Source: Opacimonas sp002292215 (lineage in GTDB: Bacteria > Pseudomonadota > Gammaproteobacteria > Enterobacterales > Alteromonadaceae). Taken from it: a stretch of DNA of 64,000 nt. The number at the start of each line of letters is the position of its first letter. Positions within the stretch are counted from its first letter, which is position 1. The notes under the pieces are model-generated. The model was not told the origin of the DNA. It saw only the letters and a list, made by a program, of their open reading frames with translations, and did not search any database. Below, piece after piece: positions 36,363-46,168 of the stretch. The stretch lies in contig OX044360.1 of assembly GCA_943846745.1 (NCBI GenBank), positions 2,046,001-2,110,000 on the forward strand. Reading direction: 5' to 3'. Position numbers and translations under genes: made by a program.

Positions 36363-37955
36363 ATGAATGAAACCCTAATAGAGCTATCGCGATTGCAGTT
36401 TGCAATGACTGCTATGTTCCATTTTATATTTGTACCGCTGACCTTAGGGTTGAGCTTTATGCTCGCTATAATGGAGTCTGTGTATGTGATGACGGGCAAA
36501 GAAGTCTACAAACAAATGACCAAGTTTTGGGGTAAATTGTTTGGGATAAACTTTGCTATAGGTGTTGCCACTGGATTAACCATGGAATTTCAGTTTGGTA
36601 TGAACTGGTCTTATTATTCACATTATGTGGGGGATATTTTTGGTGCACCGCTTGCCATAGAAGGTTTAATGGCATTTTTCCTTGAATCTACCTTTGTCGG
36701 TTTGTTTTTCTTTGGTTGGGATCGTATGACCAAAGTAAAACATTTAATGGCGACATGGTTAGTGGCTATTGGTTCTAATTTTTCGGCATTGTGGATCTTG
36801 ATCGCAAACGGTTGGATGCAAAATCCAGTTGGCTCTCAATTCAACTATGAATCCATGCGTATGGAGATGACCAGTTTTGCTGAAGTTGTCATGAACCCAG
36901 TTGCGCAAGTTAAATTCGTGCATACGGTATCGGCCGGTTATGTGACTGGGGCGATGTTTGTGTTAGCGATTTCGAGCTATTACTTACTAAAAAACATTGA
37001 TGTGGCATTTGCCAAACGCTCGTTTGCAATAGCTGCCAGTTTTGGTTTGGCTGCCACCTTGTCTGTAATCGTATTAGGTGATGAAAGTGGTTATGAGATG
37101 GGGGATGTGCAAAAAGTGAAACTTGCTGCGATTGAAGCGGAATATCACACGCTACCAGCGCCAGCTCCGTTTACCTTAATCGGTTTGCCTAATGATGATA
37201 CACAACACGTTGACTATGCAGTGAAAATCCCATGGATGTTAGGGTTGATTGCGACTCGCTCTTTGGACGAAGAAGTCAAAGGGCTTGATCAGATTCGTGA
37301 CACCCATCGTGAAAAAATCATTGAAGGGGCGAAAGCGTACGTTTTATTGAGTGATATTCGAAATGGTACGGCGACTGCAGCTGAGCAAGCGATCTTCGAG
37401 CAAACCAAAGAATACTTAGGCTATGGCATGTTATTAGAGCCATTTACCGATAAATTACAAAACATATCACCAGAGAATATAGAGCAAGCCGTGGATTATA
37501 GTATTCCACCTGTCGCACCTTTATTTTGGAGTTTTCGGATCATGGTGGGTGCAGGATTTGCGATGCTTGTGATCTTTGGACTCGCGTTTTATTACAGTGC
37601 CAAACAACATACTCCAAAACCGCGTTGGTTATTAAAAACCGCCTTGTTTGCCTTACCGCTTCCTTGGATAGCCTCCGAAGCGGGTTGGTTTGTTGCTGAG
37701 TTCGGGCGTCAACCTTGGTCGATAGCAGAGATATTACCCGTGCACGCCTCGGCGTCTAACTTATCGGTTAGTGATGTGGTGTTTACCTTGGTAGGCTACT
37801 CATCGTTTTATTTGGTGATGTTTATAATCGCGTTTTATCTGATGCAAAAATTTGCACGGATGGGGCCTTCAGCGTATGCCAAGCAACAAGCTGAAGAAGC
37901 TGCCATGTTAGCGCCGGTGTTAGCACCGATGACAGATCCTCAAGGAGTTAAATAA
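36363..37955 (+). CDS. cydA: Cytochrome bd ubiquinol oxidase subunit I
   Basis: Haem-bearing subunit of the high-affinity terminal oxidase in the inner membrane; reduces O2 with quinol electrons. The 530 residues carry haem ligands H20 (b595/d region), H187 and M394 (b558), and E100/E108 of the proton path. The quinol-binding Q loop is the long type (about 250-380), and GRQPWSI is conserved. The first gene of cydABXDC; cydB overlaps its stop by one base. Confidence 0.97.
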   Translation: MNETLIELSRLQFAMTAMFHFIFVPLTLGLSFMLAIMESVYVMTGKEVYKQMTKFWGKLFGINFAIGVATGLTMEFQFGMNWSYYSHYVGDIFGAPLAIEGLMAFFLESTFVGLFFFGWDRMTKVKHLMATWLVAIGSNFSALWILIANGWMQNPVGSQFNYESMRMEMTSFAEVVMNPVAQVKFVHTVSAGYVTGAMFVLAISSYYLLKNIDVAFAKRSFAIAASFGLAATLSVIVLGDESGYEMGDVQKVKLAAIEAEYHTLPAPAPFTLIGLPNDDTQHVDYAVKIPWMLGLIATRSLDEEVKGLDQIRDTHREKIIEGAKAYVLLSDIRNGTATAAEQAIFEQTKEYLGYGMLLEPFTDKLQNISPENIEQAVDYSIPPVAPLFWSFRIMVGAGFAMLVIFGLAFYYSAKQHTPKPRWLLKTALFALPLPWIASEAGWFVAEFGRQPWSIAEILPVHASASNLSVSDVVFTLVGYSSFYLVMFIIAFYLMQKFARMGPSAYAKQQAEEAAMLAPVLAPMTDPQGVK

Positions 37956-39091
37956 TGATTGATTATGAATTTTTACGCCTCGTATGGTGGGTGTTAGTCG
38001 GTATCCTTTTAATCGGATTTGCGGTTACCGATGGCTTTGATTTAGGGGTCGGCGCATTATTGACCTTAGTCGGTAAAGACGACGCTGAACGCCGTGTGAT
38101 GATCAATACTATTGGGCCACATTGGGATGGCAATCAGGTCTGGTTTATTACCGCTGGTGGCGCTATTTTTGCTGCGTGGCCAATGGTCTATGCGACTGCT
38201 TTTTCAGGATTTTATCTTGCGCTAGCAATCACGTTAATCGCATTATGGATGAGACCGTTAGGCTTTGATTACCGCGGAAAATTAACGAATCCAACCTGGC
38301 GTAAATCATGGGATTGGGCATTGTTTGCGGGAGGCTTGATCCCCGCGCTCATTTTTGGTGTTGCATTTGGTAACTTGTTTTTAGGCGTACCCTATTCAGT
38401 TGATGATACATTACGTTCAACTTACCATGGTTCATTCTTTGGTTTATTGACGCCATTTGCTTTACTCAGTGGCTTGGTCTCTGTCGGCATGTTATTGACC
38501 CATGGCGCAGCGTGGTTGCAAATGAAAACAACCGATAACTTACAAGTTAAAGCTCGCTCCGTAAGCGCTAAATTATCCTTAGTCACGATGGCATTATTTG
38601 CCATCTGTGGAGTGTATCTAGCATGGGGCGTGGATGGTATGGTGATTACTTCGGTTATTGATACCAGTGCTACCTCAAATCCGGTGACTAAAACGGTCGT
38701 GATGGAGAGCGGTGCATGGTTACGCAACTATAGTTTGTACTCTTGGATGATGGTGGCACCGATTATTGCTTTTGCTGGTGGTGCGTTATGCTGGATGGCG
38801 TCTCGCAAAGGCAATGCATGGTTGGCGTTTGTGGGCAGTGCTAGTCAGATCACTGGTGTGATATTGACTGCTGGGTTTTCATTATTTCCATTTATTTTAC
38901 CCAGTACCACTATGCCCAATGCGAGTTTAACGCTGTGGGATGCCAGCTCAAGTGAATTGACATTACAGACCATGTTTGTCGTTGCGTGTATTTTTGTCCC
39001 GATTGTATTAGGTTATACATTATATGGTTTTTGGGTAATGCGAGGTCGTATTAGTACTCAAGATCTCAATCAATCTCATACAATTTATTAG
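37955..39091 (+). CDS. cydB: Cytochrome bd ubiquinol oxidase subunit II
   Basis: Second subunit of the bd oxidase; 378 residues, about eight transmembrane helices. The start IDYEFLRLVWWVLVGILLIG and the block FAVTDGFDLGVGALL are diagnostic, as is GPHWDGNQVWFITAGGAIFAAWP. The ATG shares a base with the cydA stop. AAGGAG is well placed upstream. Confidence 0.97.
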   Translation: MIDYEFLRLVWWVLVGILLIGFAVTDGFDLGVGALLTLVGKDDAERRVMINTIGPHWDGNQVWFITAGGAIFAAWPMVYATAFSGFYLALAITLIALWMRPLGFDYRGKLTNPTWRKSWDWALFAGGLIPALIFGVAFGNLFLGVPYSVDDTLRSTYHGSFFGLLTPFALLSGLVSVGMLLTHGAAWLQMKTTDNLQVKARSVSAKLSLVTMALFAICGVYLAWGVDGMVITSVIDTSATSNPVTKTVVMESGAWLRNYSLYSWMMVAPIIAFAGGALCWMASRKGNAWLAFVGSASQITGVILTAGFSLFPFILPSTTMPNASLTLWDASSSELTLQTMFVVACIFVPIVLGYTLYGFWVMRGRISTQDLNQSHTIY

Positions 39092-39099
39092 GAGTTATT

Positions 39100-39201
39100 A
39101 TGTGGTATTTTGCTTGGATATTAGGTGTGTTACTCGCGTGTTCTTTTGGCATTATTAATGCCATGTGGTTAGAAGCCAATGATAATATGGACGAAGAATA
39201 G
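39100..39201 (+). CDS. cydX: Cytochrome bd small subunit CydX
   Basis: A 33-residue single-helix protein: MWYFAWILGVLLACSFGIIN then AMWLEAND. The initial MWYFAWILG is the family hallmark and the helix stabilises the haem site of CydAB. AGGAG precedes the start, which is 8 bp after cydB. Easily missed because of its size. Confidence 0.93.
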   Translation: MWYFAWILGVLLACSFGIINAMWLEANDNMDEE

Positions 39202-39207
39202 TCCTCG

Positions 39208-40779
39208 ATGAAGTTGTCCCAAGATTGGTTAGTTAAGCAAAGTGTCGAACAACGACCGGCTTTGCTTGTTGTACTGCTGCTCCAGTGTGCCTATATTGCA
39301 TGTAAAATAGGTGTGCTTTGGGCGCTCGCGGTAGGTTTTGACGCGCTATTAATTCAACATCAGTCATTGAGTGTTGAAACTCTCAAAATCCTGTTAGTGA
39401 GTAGTATTGGGATGAGTGTTGCGTATGCCGTGTTAGCACAAGTGCGAATGCGGTTAAAAATGACCTATCAACTGTCGATTCATCAGCAACTTAGTAAGGT
39501 GCTGGCTCAAGCAAGTCAGCATCAGATCCGTGCTCAAAGTATGTATTCGTGGCAGCAAGTCTGGTTACAGCATATTCCAACTGTCGCCAATTACCTATTC
39601 GATTTTGTCGTACAAAAATGGCTTTCAGCGTTAGTTCCCTTGGTGCTGCTTGTGATCATTACATCAATCAATTGGTTAATTGGTGTGGCGTTGATTTTAA
39701 CATTGCCTCTATTACCCATATTTATGATCTTGGTTGGCAAAGGTACGGCAAACCGTCATCAAGCTCACTTTCAAGCGCTGGCCGATCTCGGCACTTTGTT
39801 TGCTGATCGCTTGAGAAATAGTAAATTGTTAGCACAATTTCAGCAGCACGATACCCAAGCTGAAATATTAGATAAAGCCAGTGCAGCTTATAATATTAAA
39901 ACCATGCATGTCTTAACGCTCGCCTTTGTATCTAGTTCGCTGCTCGATTTTTTTAGTACATTATCGATCGCAATTATTGCGGTATATATTGGTTTTTCGT
40001 TATTGGGTGAAATCGATTTTGGGATCAGCATCCAGTTTGTCGATGGTATGTTTATCCTGTTAGTCGTGCCATTATTGTTCGCTGAGTTAAAACGGCTCGG
40101 TCAGCTATATCATCAAAAAGAAGCGGCAGTTGCTGCGAGTGGTGTGGTCCAAGAGCTCATCCCCCCTCCCAACGAAGAGAAGGATGCCTCTAATAAATCA
40201 GTGTTGACGGCAATACACAGAGTTGCTGTATTGATGGTGTCTGAAAACCCAAGGAAAAAAAACTGGATCGCCTTGACAGGACCATCGGGAGCGGGCAAGA
40301 CGCGCTTATTACAAGGTATGCTTGAACGGCTATTAAATACCCCGCTGTTACACCAATCTAAAGTGGCTATGCTAACTCAAGAGTCTGTTATTTTACCCGG
40401 TTCAATTCGTGAAAATGTCTGTCTTGATCGCGAATATCCCACTGCCGAGATTATTCATGTATTGACCCAAGTTGGCTTAGCGGAATGGTTGTTGCAACAA
40501 CCACAGGGGCTAGCGACATTGATGGGCGATTATCCGCCATTATCTGGCGGTGAAGCGCGACGGTTAGCATTGGCTCGAGTCATGTTGTTAGATGTGGATA
40601 TTGTTATGTTAGATGAACCGACTGCTTTTTTAACGGCACAACTTCATACTGAAATTAGCACACTTATTCATAATGTCTTGCAAGACAAACATGTGATTTG
40701 GGTTTCCCATAAAGGCTTACCGGCAACATGGTTCAATGAACAATGGCGAATTGATGACTGCGGAGAGTTAAGCTTATGA
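39208..40779 (+). CDS. cydD: Thiol/haem ABC transporter subunit CydD
   Basis: ABC half-transporter; with CydC exports glutathione/cysteine and is needed to assemble cytochrome bd. The 523 residues (shorter than E. coli 588) hold six N-terminal membrane helices, then an ATPase domain: Walker A GPSGAGKT at about 357-364, signature LSGGEARRLALAR, Walker B IVMLDEPT. It overlaps cydC by 4 bp. The order CydD then CydC is inferred from position and similarity. Confidence 0.9.
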   Translation: MKLSQDWLVKQSVEQRPALLVVLLLQCAYIACKIGVLWALAVGFDALLIQHQSLSVETLKILLVSSIGMSVAYAVLAQVRMRLKMTYQLSIHQQLSKVLAQASQHQIRAQSMYSWQQVWLQHIPTVANYLFDFVVQKWLSALVPLVLLVIITSINWLIGVALILTLPLLPIFMILVGKGTANRHQAHFQALADLGTLFADRLRNSKLLAQFQQHDTQAEILDKASAAYNIKTMHVLTLAFVSSSLLDFFSTLSIAIIAVYIGFSLLGEIDFGISIQFVDGMFILLVVPLLFAELKRLGQLYHQKEAAVAASGVVQELIPPPNEEKDASNKSVLTAIHRVAVLMVSENPRKKNWIALTGPSGAGKTRLLQGMLERLLNTPLLHQSKVAMLTQESVILPGSIRENVCLDREYPTAEIIHVLTQVGLAEWLLQQPQGLATLMGDYPPLSGGEARRLALARVMLLDVDIVMLDEPTAFLTAQLHTEISTLIHNVLQDKHVIWVSHKGLPATWFNEQWRIDDCGELSL

Positions 40780-42296
40780 CTGATCGTTTGACTAGGCCTT
40801 GGTTTAGTTTTGGTATTGGTGTGATCCATCAGATCGCAGGATTGTTATTAGTTATTTTTGCAACGTGGTTTTTGGCCGCGTGCGCGACGGCAACAGTGGG
40901 CTTTAATTATATGCTACCTGCGGTCGCAATCCGTGCGTTAGCGTTAACACGCATTGCTTCGGGTTATGGACATTTATGGTGGGGACATCAACGATTATTT
41001 GTTCGTCTACGTCAAACGCGATCGGCATTGTTTGCACGGTTAAAAAACACCATTTTAACCGGCAATGCTGAACTCGAAACTCAGTTAGAGCAAGACACCT
41101 TATCAGTTGCGGGAGCATGGGTTAATTGGTTAGTTCAGCATGCTTCTGTGGTACTAGGCTTACTCCTATGTCAGGTGATTATTATTATATTTACACCTCA
41201 TGATGCGCTTATTTGGGGGGGCTTTGCACTTACGCTGTCATTAGTGTGGGCGATGTTATTATGGCAATCTCACGCGGTGGTCAGGGCATTGGTCAGCACT
41301 CAAACTGCCCTGCGAAACAATATTAATCATACCTTAAATAGTGCGAGTTTATGGCATTTATACGCCCAAGTTCCGACTATTAGCCCTGCTCGATATTGGC
41401 AAGTGTATTTCCAATTACAAGGACAGGTGCAGCGTGGAATTGTGTTTTTGTTAGTACTGACGAGCGCGGGCTTAGTGTATACGCTGACACATATACCCGA
41501 AGATATGCTAGGTAACGCCTTATTGGTAATTCCATCTGTGATTTTTTTGTCGGCTCAAGATTGGGCGGTGGTTGGGTTTCAAGCACAACCTGAATTATTG
41601 ACCTTTCAACAAAGCCAGCAGCGGTTACAACAGACTCCTGGCGTAGTGTTGAAGCCAGATGGCAATAACGAGTTATCAGCGGATAGAATACAATCCATCC
41701 AATGGTCCAATATTAGCTTGCCATTTAGACAGAAAACTTGCCCCAATATTCAAATCAAGATAGGTATGCCTCTTTGGATCACGGGTTCATCTGGTGTTGG
41801 CAAGTCTAGTTTATTAGAGATTATGCAAGGAATGTATCCAAAATTTGCGCTATGTCAAATAAATGGACATCAACGGCATGATGGCTTTCACAATAGTTGG
41901 CAATTAGTCCAACAGCATCCTACACTGTTGTATACAAGTATCGCGGATAACTTAAGGATGGGGGATGCTACGCTCACAGATGAGCAATTGCGAGAAATTT
42001 TATGTGCGGTCGGTTTGAATAAATTGACCAATCAAATTAATAGTTGGATTGGCGGTAGTGCTCGGCAGTTATCTGGTGGTGAAATAAAGCGCTTTGCGCT
42101 AGCACGAGCCTTGTTACGTCAACCAGAAGTATTATTAATTGATGAGCCTTTTGAAGGACTGGACAGTCATAACCAAATGCGTATATTTGCATTAATTAGT
42201 GATTACGCGACACATCATTGTGTCGTCATCGCCACTCATTTGTTTCCTGTGAATGTTGATCAAGGTTTAACGTTAAATTTAGATGACGTTATATAA
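40776..42296 (+). CDS. cydC: Thiol/haem ABC transporter subunit CydC
   Basis: Partner of CydD; 506 residues. N-terminal membrane domain, then Walker A GSSGVGKSS (about 336-344), signature LSGGEIKRFALARALL and Walker B VLLIDEPFEGLD. The ATG overlaps the cydD stop. It is the last clear cyd gene; the macro-domain gene follows after 23 bp. Confidence 0.9.
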   Translation: MTDRLTRPWFSFGIGVIHQIAGLLLVIFATWFLAACATATVGFNYMLPAVAIRALALTRIASGYGHLWWGHQRLFVRLRQTRSALFARLKNTILTGNAELETQLEQDTLSVAGAWVNWLVQHASVVLGLLLCQVIIIIFTPHDALIWGGFALTLSLVWAMLLWQSHAVVRALVSTQTALRNNINHTLNSASLWHLYAQVPTISPARYWQVYFQLQGQVQRGIVFLLVLTSAGLVYTLTHIPEDMLGNALLVIPSVIFLSAQDWAVVGFQAQPELLTFQQSQQRLQQTPGVVLKPDGNNELSADRIQSIQWSNISLPFRQKTCPNIQIKIGMPLWITGSSGVGKSSLLEIMQGMYPKFALCQINGHQRHDGFHNSWQLVQQHPTLLYTSIADNLRMGDATLTDEQLREILCAVGLNKLTNQINSWIGGSARQLSGGEIKRFALARALLRQPEVLLIDEPFEGLDSHNQMRIFALISDYATHHCVVIATHLFPVNVDQGLTLNLDDVI

Positions 42297-42319
42297 CCAG
42301 CAATGCGTGGAGCATTATA

Positions 42320-42856
42320 ATGAAACAAGATTTCTTTGACTTTCCAAAATTGGTTGAATCGACCCATTCACCAGCTAAAATCCATTATCAAATTGGTGAA
42401 TTTCAAACACAACCATCTTGTGCGTTAGTCATTCCTACTAATTGTGATGGGGTTGCGACATTAGGTATGCTCGCAGATATGAATGCACGTTTTGCCTATA
42501 ATCAGCAAATTTATCAAGCTGCTTGTGCTAATCATTCAGTGCGCATTGGTGAAGTGTTATCGGTAAAAAACCCACAAGGACCCCCTTTGGAACCCTATTT
42601 CATTATTAACGCAGCCGTCAAACGCCATTGGGACGATGAGTTAACGCTGGAAAATCTCGCTGAAGCACTAGAAGCCTTAGTCGTGGAGGTGGATCGCTTG
42701 GGATTGAGTTGTGTGTCTTTACCCGTGTGGGATAACAAAACAACATTGCCGTTTAAGGCGGTCAACGACCTATTTGAATCGATATTACTTAAATTACCCT
42801 ATGTTGAATGGCATATTTTTACGCAAAAACAATGCTTTGAAGAAACTAACGACTGA
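42320..42856 (+). CDS. Macro-domain-like protein of unknown function
   Basis: A 178-residue protein. The region from about 35 has a macro-domain pattern: ALVIPTNCDGVATLGMLA resembles the ADP-ribose loop, CANHSVRIGEV follows, INAAVKRHWDDELTLENL and the late SLPVWDN block fit the family. Macro domains bind or hydrolyse ADP-ribose or related nucleotides, but activity here is unknown. GGAG precedes the ATG, and the 23-bp gap after cydC suggests cotranscription with the cyd genes. Confidence 0.65.
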   Translation: MKQDFFDFPKLVESTHSPAKIHYQIGEFQTQPSCALVIPTNCDGVATLGMLADMNARFAYNQQIYQAACANHSVRIGEVLSVKNPQGPPLEPYFIINAAVKRHWDDELTLENLAEALEALVVEVDRLGLSCVSLPVWDNKTTLPFKAVNDLFESILLKLPYVEWHIFTQKQCFEETND

Positions 42857-42897
42857 TTTCCATTGGTCGTTACTTAAATTCCTGTATCATTGCACCT

Positions 42898-45576
42898 ATG
42901 AGCATCGATACATTACCTATTCATTCTGTTTTACCTCAGCTGCATGCGCTATTAACTGCGCATCCGTCAGTGATCCTAGCCGCTCAACCGGGTGCGGGAA
43001 AATCCACCCAAGTACCATTAGCACTATTACATTCACCTTGGCTGAATGCGAGCGATACGATACTGATCCTTGAACCACGTCGTGTCGCTGTTAAAGCGAT
43101 TGCACAATACTTAGCACAACAGCTTGGTGAGCCGGTAGGGCAGACGATTGGCTATCAAATTCGCAATGAGAGTAAGCGTTCTCGTTATACCCGTATCGAA
43201 GTTATTACCGAAGGTATCTTAACTCGTCGGCTGCAAGCGGATCCTGAATTAAACGGTGTAGGTTTGGTGATCTTTGATGAGTTTCATGAGCGAGCATTAC
43301 ATGCTGATTTAGCATTGTTGTTGTGCCAAGAGGTACAGCAAAGCTTACGCGATGATTTGCGCATATTAGTGATGTCGGCGACGATGGATACGCAAGCGGT
43401 GTCTAGCTATCTGGATGGGGCACCCGTGCTTGAATGTCCTGGGCGAAGTTACCCTGTAATGATCTCCCATTTTACGCCACGTTTGCCAGCTAATAGTCGA
43501 CATGGCAATAGTATTCAACGCAGGTCTAACCGAGATATCGCTGCCCAAGTGACGCAAGCTGTAGAGCATGTGTTGTTGGATAATAATGTGTTTGGCCAAG
43601 GTGAACAAAGCGGCCTTAAGGGAGATATATTAGTTTTTTTACCTAGCCAAGGGGCAATTCAACAATGTTTGTCAGCTCTGACCTCTGTCATCAAGCAATG
43701 CGCTAAACCTCCTCAAGTGTATGCACTGTATGGCGCTATGCCTTTAGCCCAACAAGAGGCCATTATTCGTCCGGATCCGAACATAACGGGTCAACGTATT
43801 ATTCTGGCGACTAATATTGCAGAAACGAGTGTGACGATCCCCAATGTGACCTGTGTTATTGATACTGGGTTAGAAAAAATCTCGGTGTTTGATGTTAAAA
43901 GCGGGTTATCAAAATTAGTATCGCAGCGGATTGCCAAATCGTCAGCGGATCAACGTGCTGGAAGAGCCGGTCGAGTGCAAGCGGGGTATTGTCTTCGCTT
44001 GTGGACGGAGTCCCAGCATAATTCATTATCAGATTTTGCCCCGTTGGCAATCATGCACACGGATTTGTCGGCATTAGTCTTAGATTTAAGTGCGTGGGGC
44101 ATTTTGGATGCGACCCAAGCCAATTGGTTAGATGCACCTCCTGCAAAACATGTTGAACAAGCGCATGCGTTAAACCAATCAATTGGCGCGCAGTTAGCCA
44201 ATGGGCAGATTAGTCCACAAGGACAACGAGTTTTAGGATTGGGTATCGAGCCTCGTTTAGGCGCAATGATATTGCATGATCAAGCGCCTAATATGCAGGC
44301 ACTCGCCTGTGTGATTGCAGCATTATTATCGGAGCGAGATATTGCTCGTGATCCGGCTTTTGCCAGCCAGTCGTTAGGTGTCGATTTGCTCGCTCGGGTG
44401 CGCTTGGTGTTAGCTGCAAGTCGAACGGATAAAGCTACAGGTACCTTATATCAGGTACTGCAGTTGGCGCAACGTTGGTATCGAGCTGTTCGGGCAACTG
44501 AGCAATCATCAGCAAATATGAACGACCCATGCTTGACTCTTCAATCAAGCCTTGATCAGGTTACAGATATTGAACACCGTATAGCTCGTTTGTGTGCCGC
44601 GGCTTTTGCTGATCGCATTGCGAAACGCCGAGATCCCGACGGTCAAAAACACGGTAAAAATCAAGTTTCAGGAAATAACATCGGATTTACGTTAGCGAAT
44701 GGCCGCGGTGTCAGTATGTTTGATGATGAACCTCTAGCTCAATCTCCTTGGTGCGTGGTCGTCGATTGTGATGGACAAAATACAGATGGCCGGGTGTATT
44801 TGGCGGTCAGCATAACGTTGGCTATCATCCATGAGTTACCACAAGTAAACAGCCGCAATACTTATCGTTATGCACCTGAAAGTAACAAACTGATTGCGCG
44901 AAAACAAACCTGTATCGGCCAGCTAGTGCTCCAAGAAACACCGATAAAAAATATCCCTGAAGCTGATCGCTTACAGTGTTTTACCGATGTGATCAAAGCG
45001 CAAGGACTAGGATTTTTAGCATGGGATAAACAGTGTGAAAACTGGCTGCACCGAGTGAGTTGGTTAGCGCAGTTATGCCCTGATGAGTTACCGCTGGTTT
45101 CACACGAGACATTACTCGATACGTTAGATGAGTGGTTGTTGCCTTATTGTGCAAATATTAAATCGATAGGTCAGCTACAAGCGTTTATACTCAAGCCGGT
45201 GTTGCAGGCAATACTGAATTACCAACAACAACAATTTCTTGAGGCACATGCGCCTACCCATTATACAACGCCCAATGGACAGCAGATTGCGATTACCTAT
45301 ACCGCACATCAAGCGCCGTCTGTACATGTTATTTTGCAAGAAATGTTCGGTCAGTTGAGTTCGCCTTTACTGGCGCAGGGACAAGTACCGTTGTGTTTTA
45401 CACTGTTGTCTCCTGCGCGAAGAGCATTGCAAACGACAAGTGACTTAGCGCATTTTTGGCGACATTCTTATTTTGATGTGCGCAAAGATATGAAAGGGCG
45501 CTATCCGAAACATCGCTGGCCTGAAGAGCCATTACTTGCGAGTCCTGGGCGTTCGATGAAGCCTAAAAAAGCGTAA
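42898..45576 (+). CDS. hrpB: ATP-dependent RNA helicase HrpB
   Basis: DEAH-type helicase of 892 residues, somewhat longer than E. coli HrpB. Walker A QPGAGKSTQVPLALL is near 31, motif II is FDEFHERALHADLALLL, SATMD is motif III, and QRAGRAGR is motif VI. The C-terminal HrpB domain ends with the family-like GRYPKHRWPEEPL. Its exact cellular substrate is not established. 41 bp after the macro-domain gene. Confidence 0.93.
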   Translation: MSIDTLPIHSVLPQLHALLTAHPSVILAAQPGAGKSTQVPLALLHSPWLNASDTILILEPRRVAVKAIAQYLAQQLGEPVGQTIGYQIRNESKRSRYTRIEVITEGILTRRLQADPELNGVGLVIFDEFHERALHADLALLLCQEVQQSLRDDLRILVMSATMDTQAVSSYLDGAPVLECPGRSYPVMISHFTPRLPANSRHGNSIQRRSNRDIAAQVTQAVEHVLLDNNVFGQGEQSGLKGDILVFLPSQGAIQQCLSALTSVIKQCAKPPQVYALYGAMPLAQQEAIIRPDPNITGQRIILATNIAETSVTIPNVTCVIDTGLEKISVFDVKSGLSKLVSQRIAKSSADQRAGRAGRVQAGYCLRLWTESQHNSLSDFAPLAIMHTDLSALVLDLSAWGILDATQANWLDAPPAKHVEQAHALNQSIGAQLANGQISPQGQRVLGLGIEPRLGAMILHDQAPNMQALACVIAALLSERDIARDPAFASQSLGVDLLARVRLVLAASRTDKATGTLYQVLQLAQRWYRAVRATEQSSANMNDPCLTLQSSLDQVTDIEHRIARLCAAAFADRIAKRRDPDGQKHGKNQVSGNNIGFTLANGRGVSMFDDEPLAQSPWCVVVDCDGQNTDGRVYLAVSITLAIIHELPQVNSRNTYRYAPESNKLIARKQTCIGQLVLQETPIKNIPEADRLQCFTDVIKAQGLGFLAWDKQCENWLHRVSWLAQLCPDELPLVSHETLLDTLDEWLLPYCANIKSIGQLQAFILKPVLQAILNYQQQQFLEAHAPTHYTTPNGQQIAITYTAHQAPSVHVILQEMFGQLSSPLLAQGQVPLCFTLLSPARRALQTTSDLAHFWRHSYFDVRKDMKGRYPKHRWPEEPLLASPGRSMKPKKA

Positions 45577-45594
45577 TGAATAGGCACACTAAAT

Positions 45595-45613
45595 GATAAT
45601 GATGATCATTATC
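45595..45613. promoter_or_regulatory. Fur box
   Basis: GATAATGATGATCATTATC, 18 of 19 bases of the consensus Fur box, in the 175-bp spacer before the carboxymuconolactone decarboxylase-family gene. The gene is probably iron-repressed. Confidence 0.8.
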
Positions 45614-45751
45614 AAGATTTTTGTTGTGCACAGTACTTTTCTTGAAGTAAAAATATGATCTAGCGCAAGCTTTGTATCGATACACTTTCAATATCTCTCA
45701 TTCCCACCTAATTTTAATAATGAAGCCTATTATTATTATTGTGAGAAACCA

Positions 45752-46099
45752 ATGAAAAATTTCCCAGAACATTACAAAGAACTTAACACATGGATGGAGC
45801 AATTAGGGCTAGAAATCCCTGACGTTATGCATGGGTTTGGTGCCCTGCATGCATCAAGCCTGAAAGACGGAGCGCTAAATAGCAAAACTAAAGAGTTAAT
45901 TGCGTTAGGTATTGCCATCACCGTGAGATGTGATGGGTGTATTTCTTTTCATGTTCATGATGCGATGCAAGCAGGGGCGAGTAAAGAAGAGATTGCCGAA
46001 ACCGTTTCTGTTGCCATTTTGATGGGCGGGGGACCTTCTGTGGTATATGGCATTGAAGCGATGCAAGCAGTAAGTCAGTTCGCAGCGTTAGATTTATAA
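45752..46099 (+). CDS. Carboxymuconolactone decarboxylase/AhpD-family protein
   Basis: A 115-residue protein with the redox motif CDGCISFHVHDA (C60, C63, H67), typical of AhpD-like alkylhydroperoxidases. The fold part EIAETVSVAILMGGGPSVVY is also typical. A Fur box lies about 140 bp upstream, suggesting an iron/peroxide-stress role; thioredoxin 2 follows. Could be a peroxidase or a reductant; not known. Confidence 0.88.
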   Translation: MKNFPEHYKELNTWMEQLGLEIPDVMHGFGALHASSLKDGALNSKTKELIALGIAITVRCDGCISFHVHDAMQAGASKEEIAETVSVAILMGGGPSVVYGIEAMQAVSQFAALDL

Positions 46100-46168
46100 C
46101 TACATAACCCATTGTGGTATTATTATCGCTACTGTTGATATTCAGCGACGATTTTTCTGAGGAATTTT

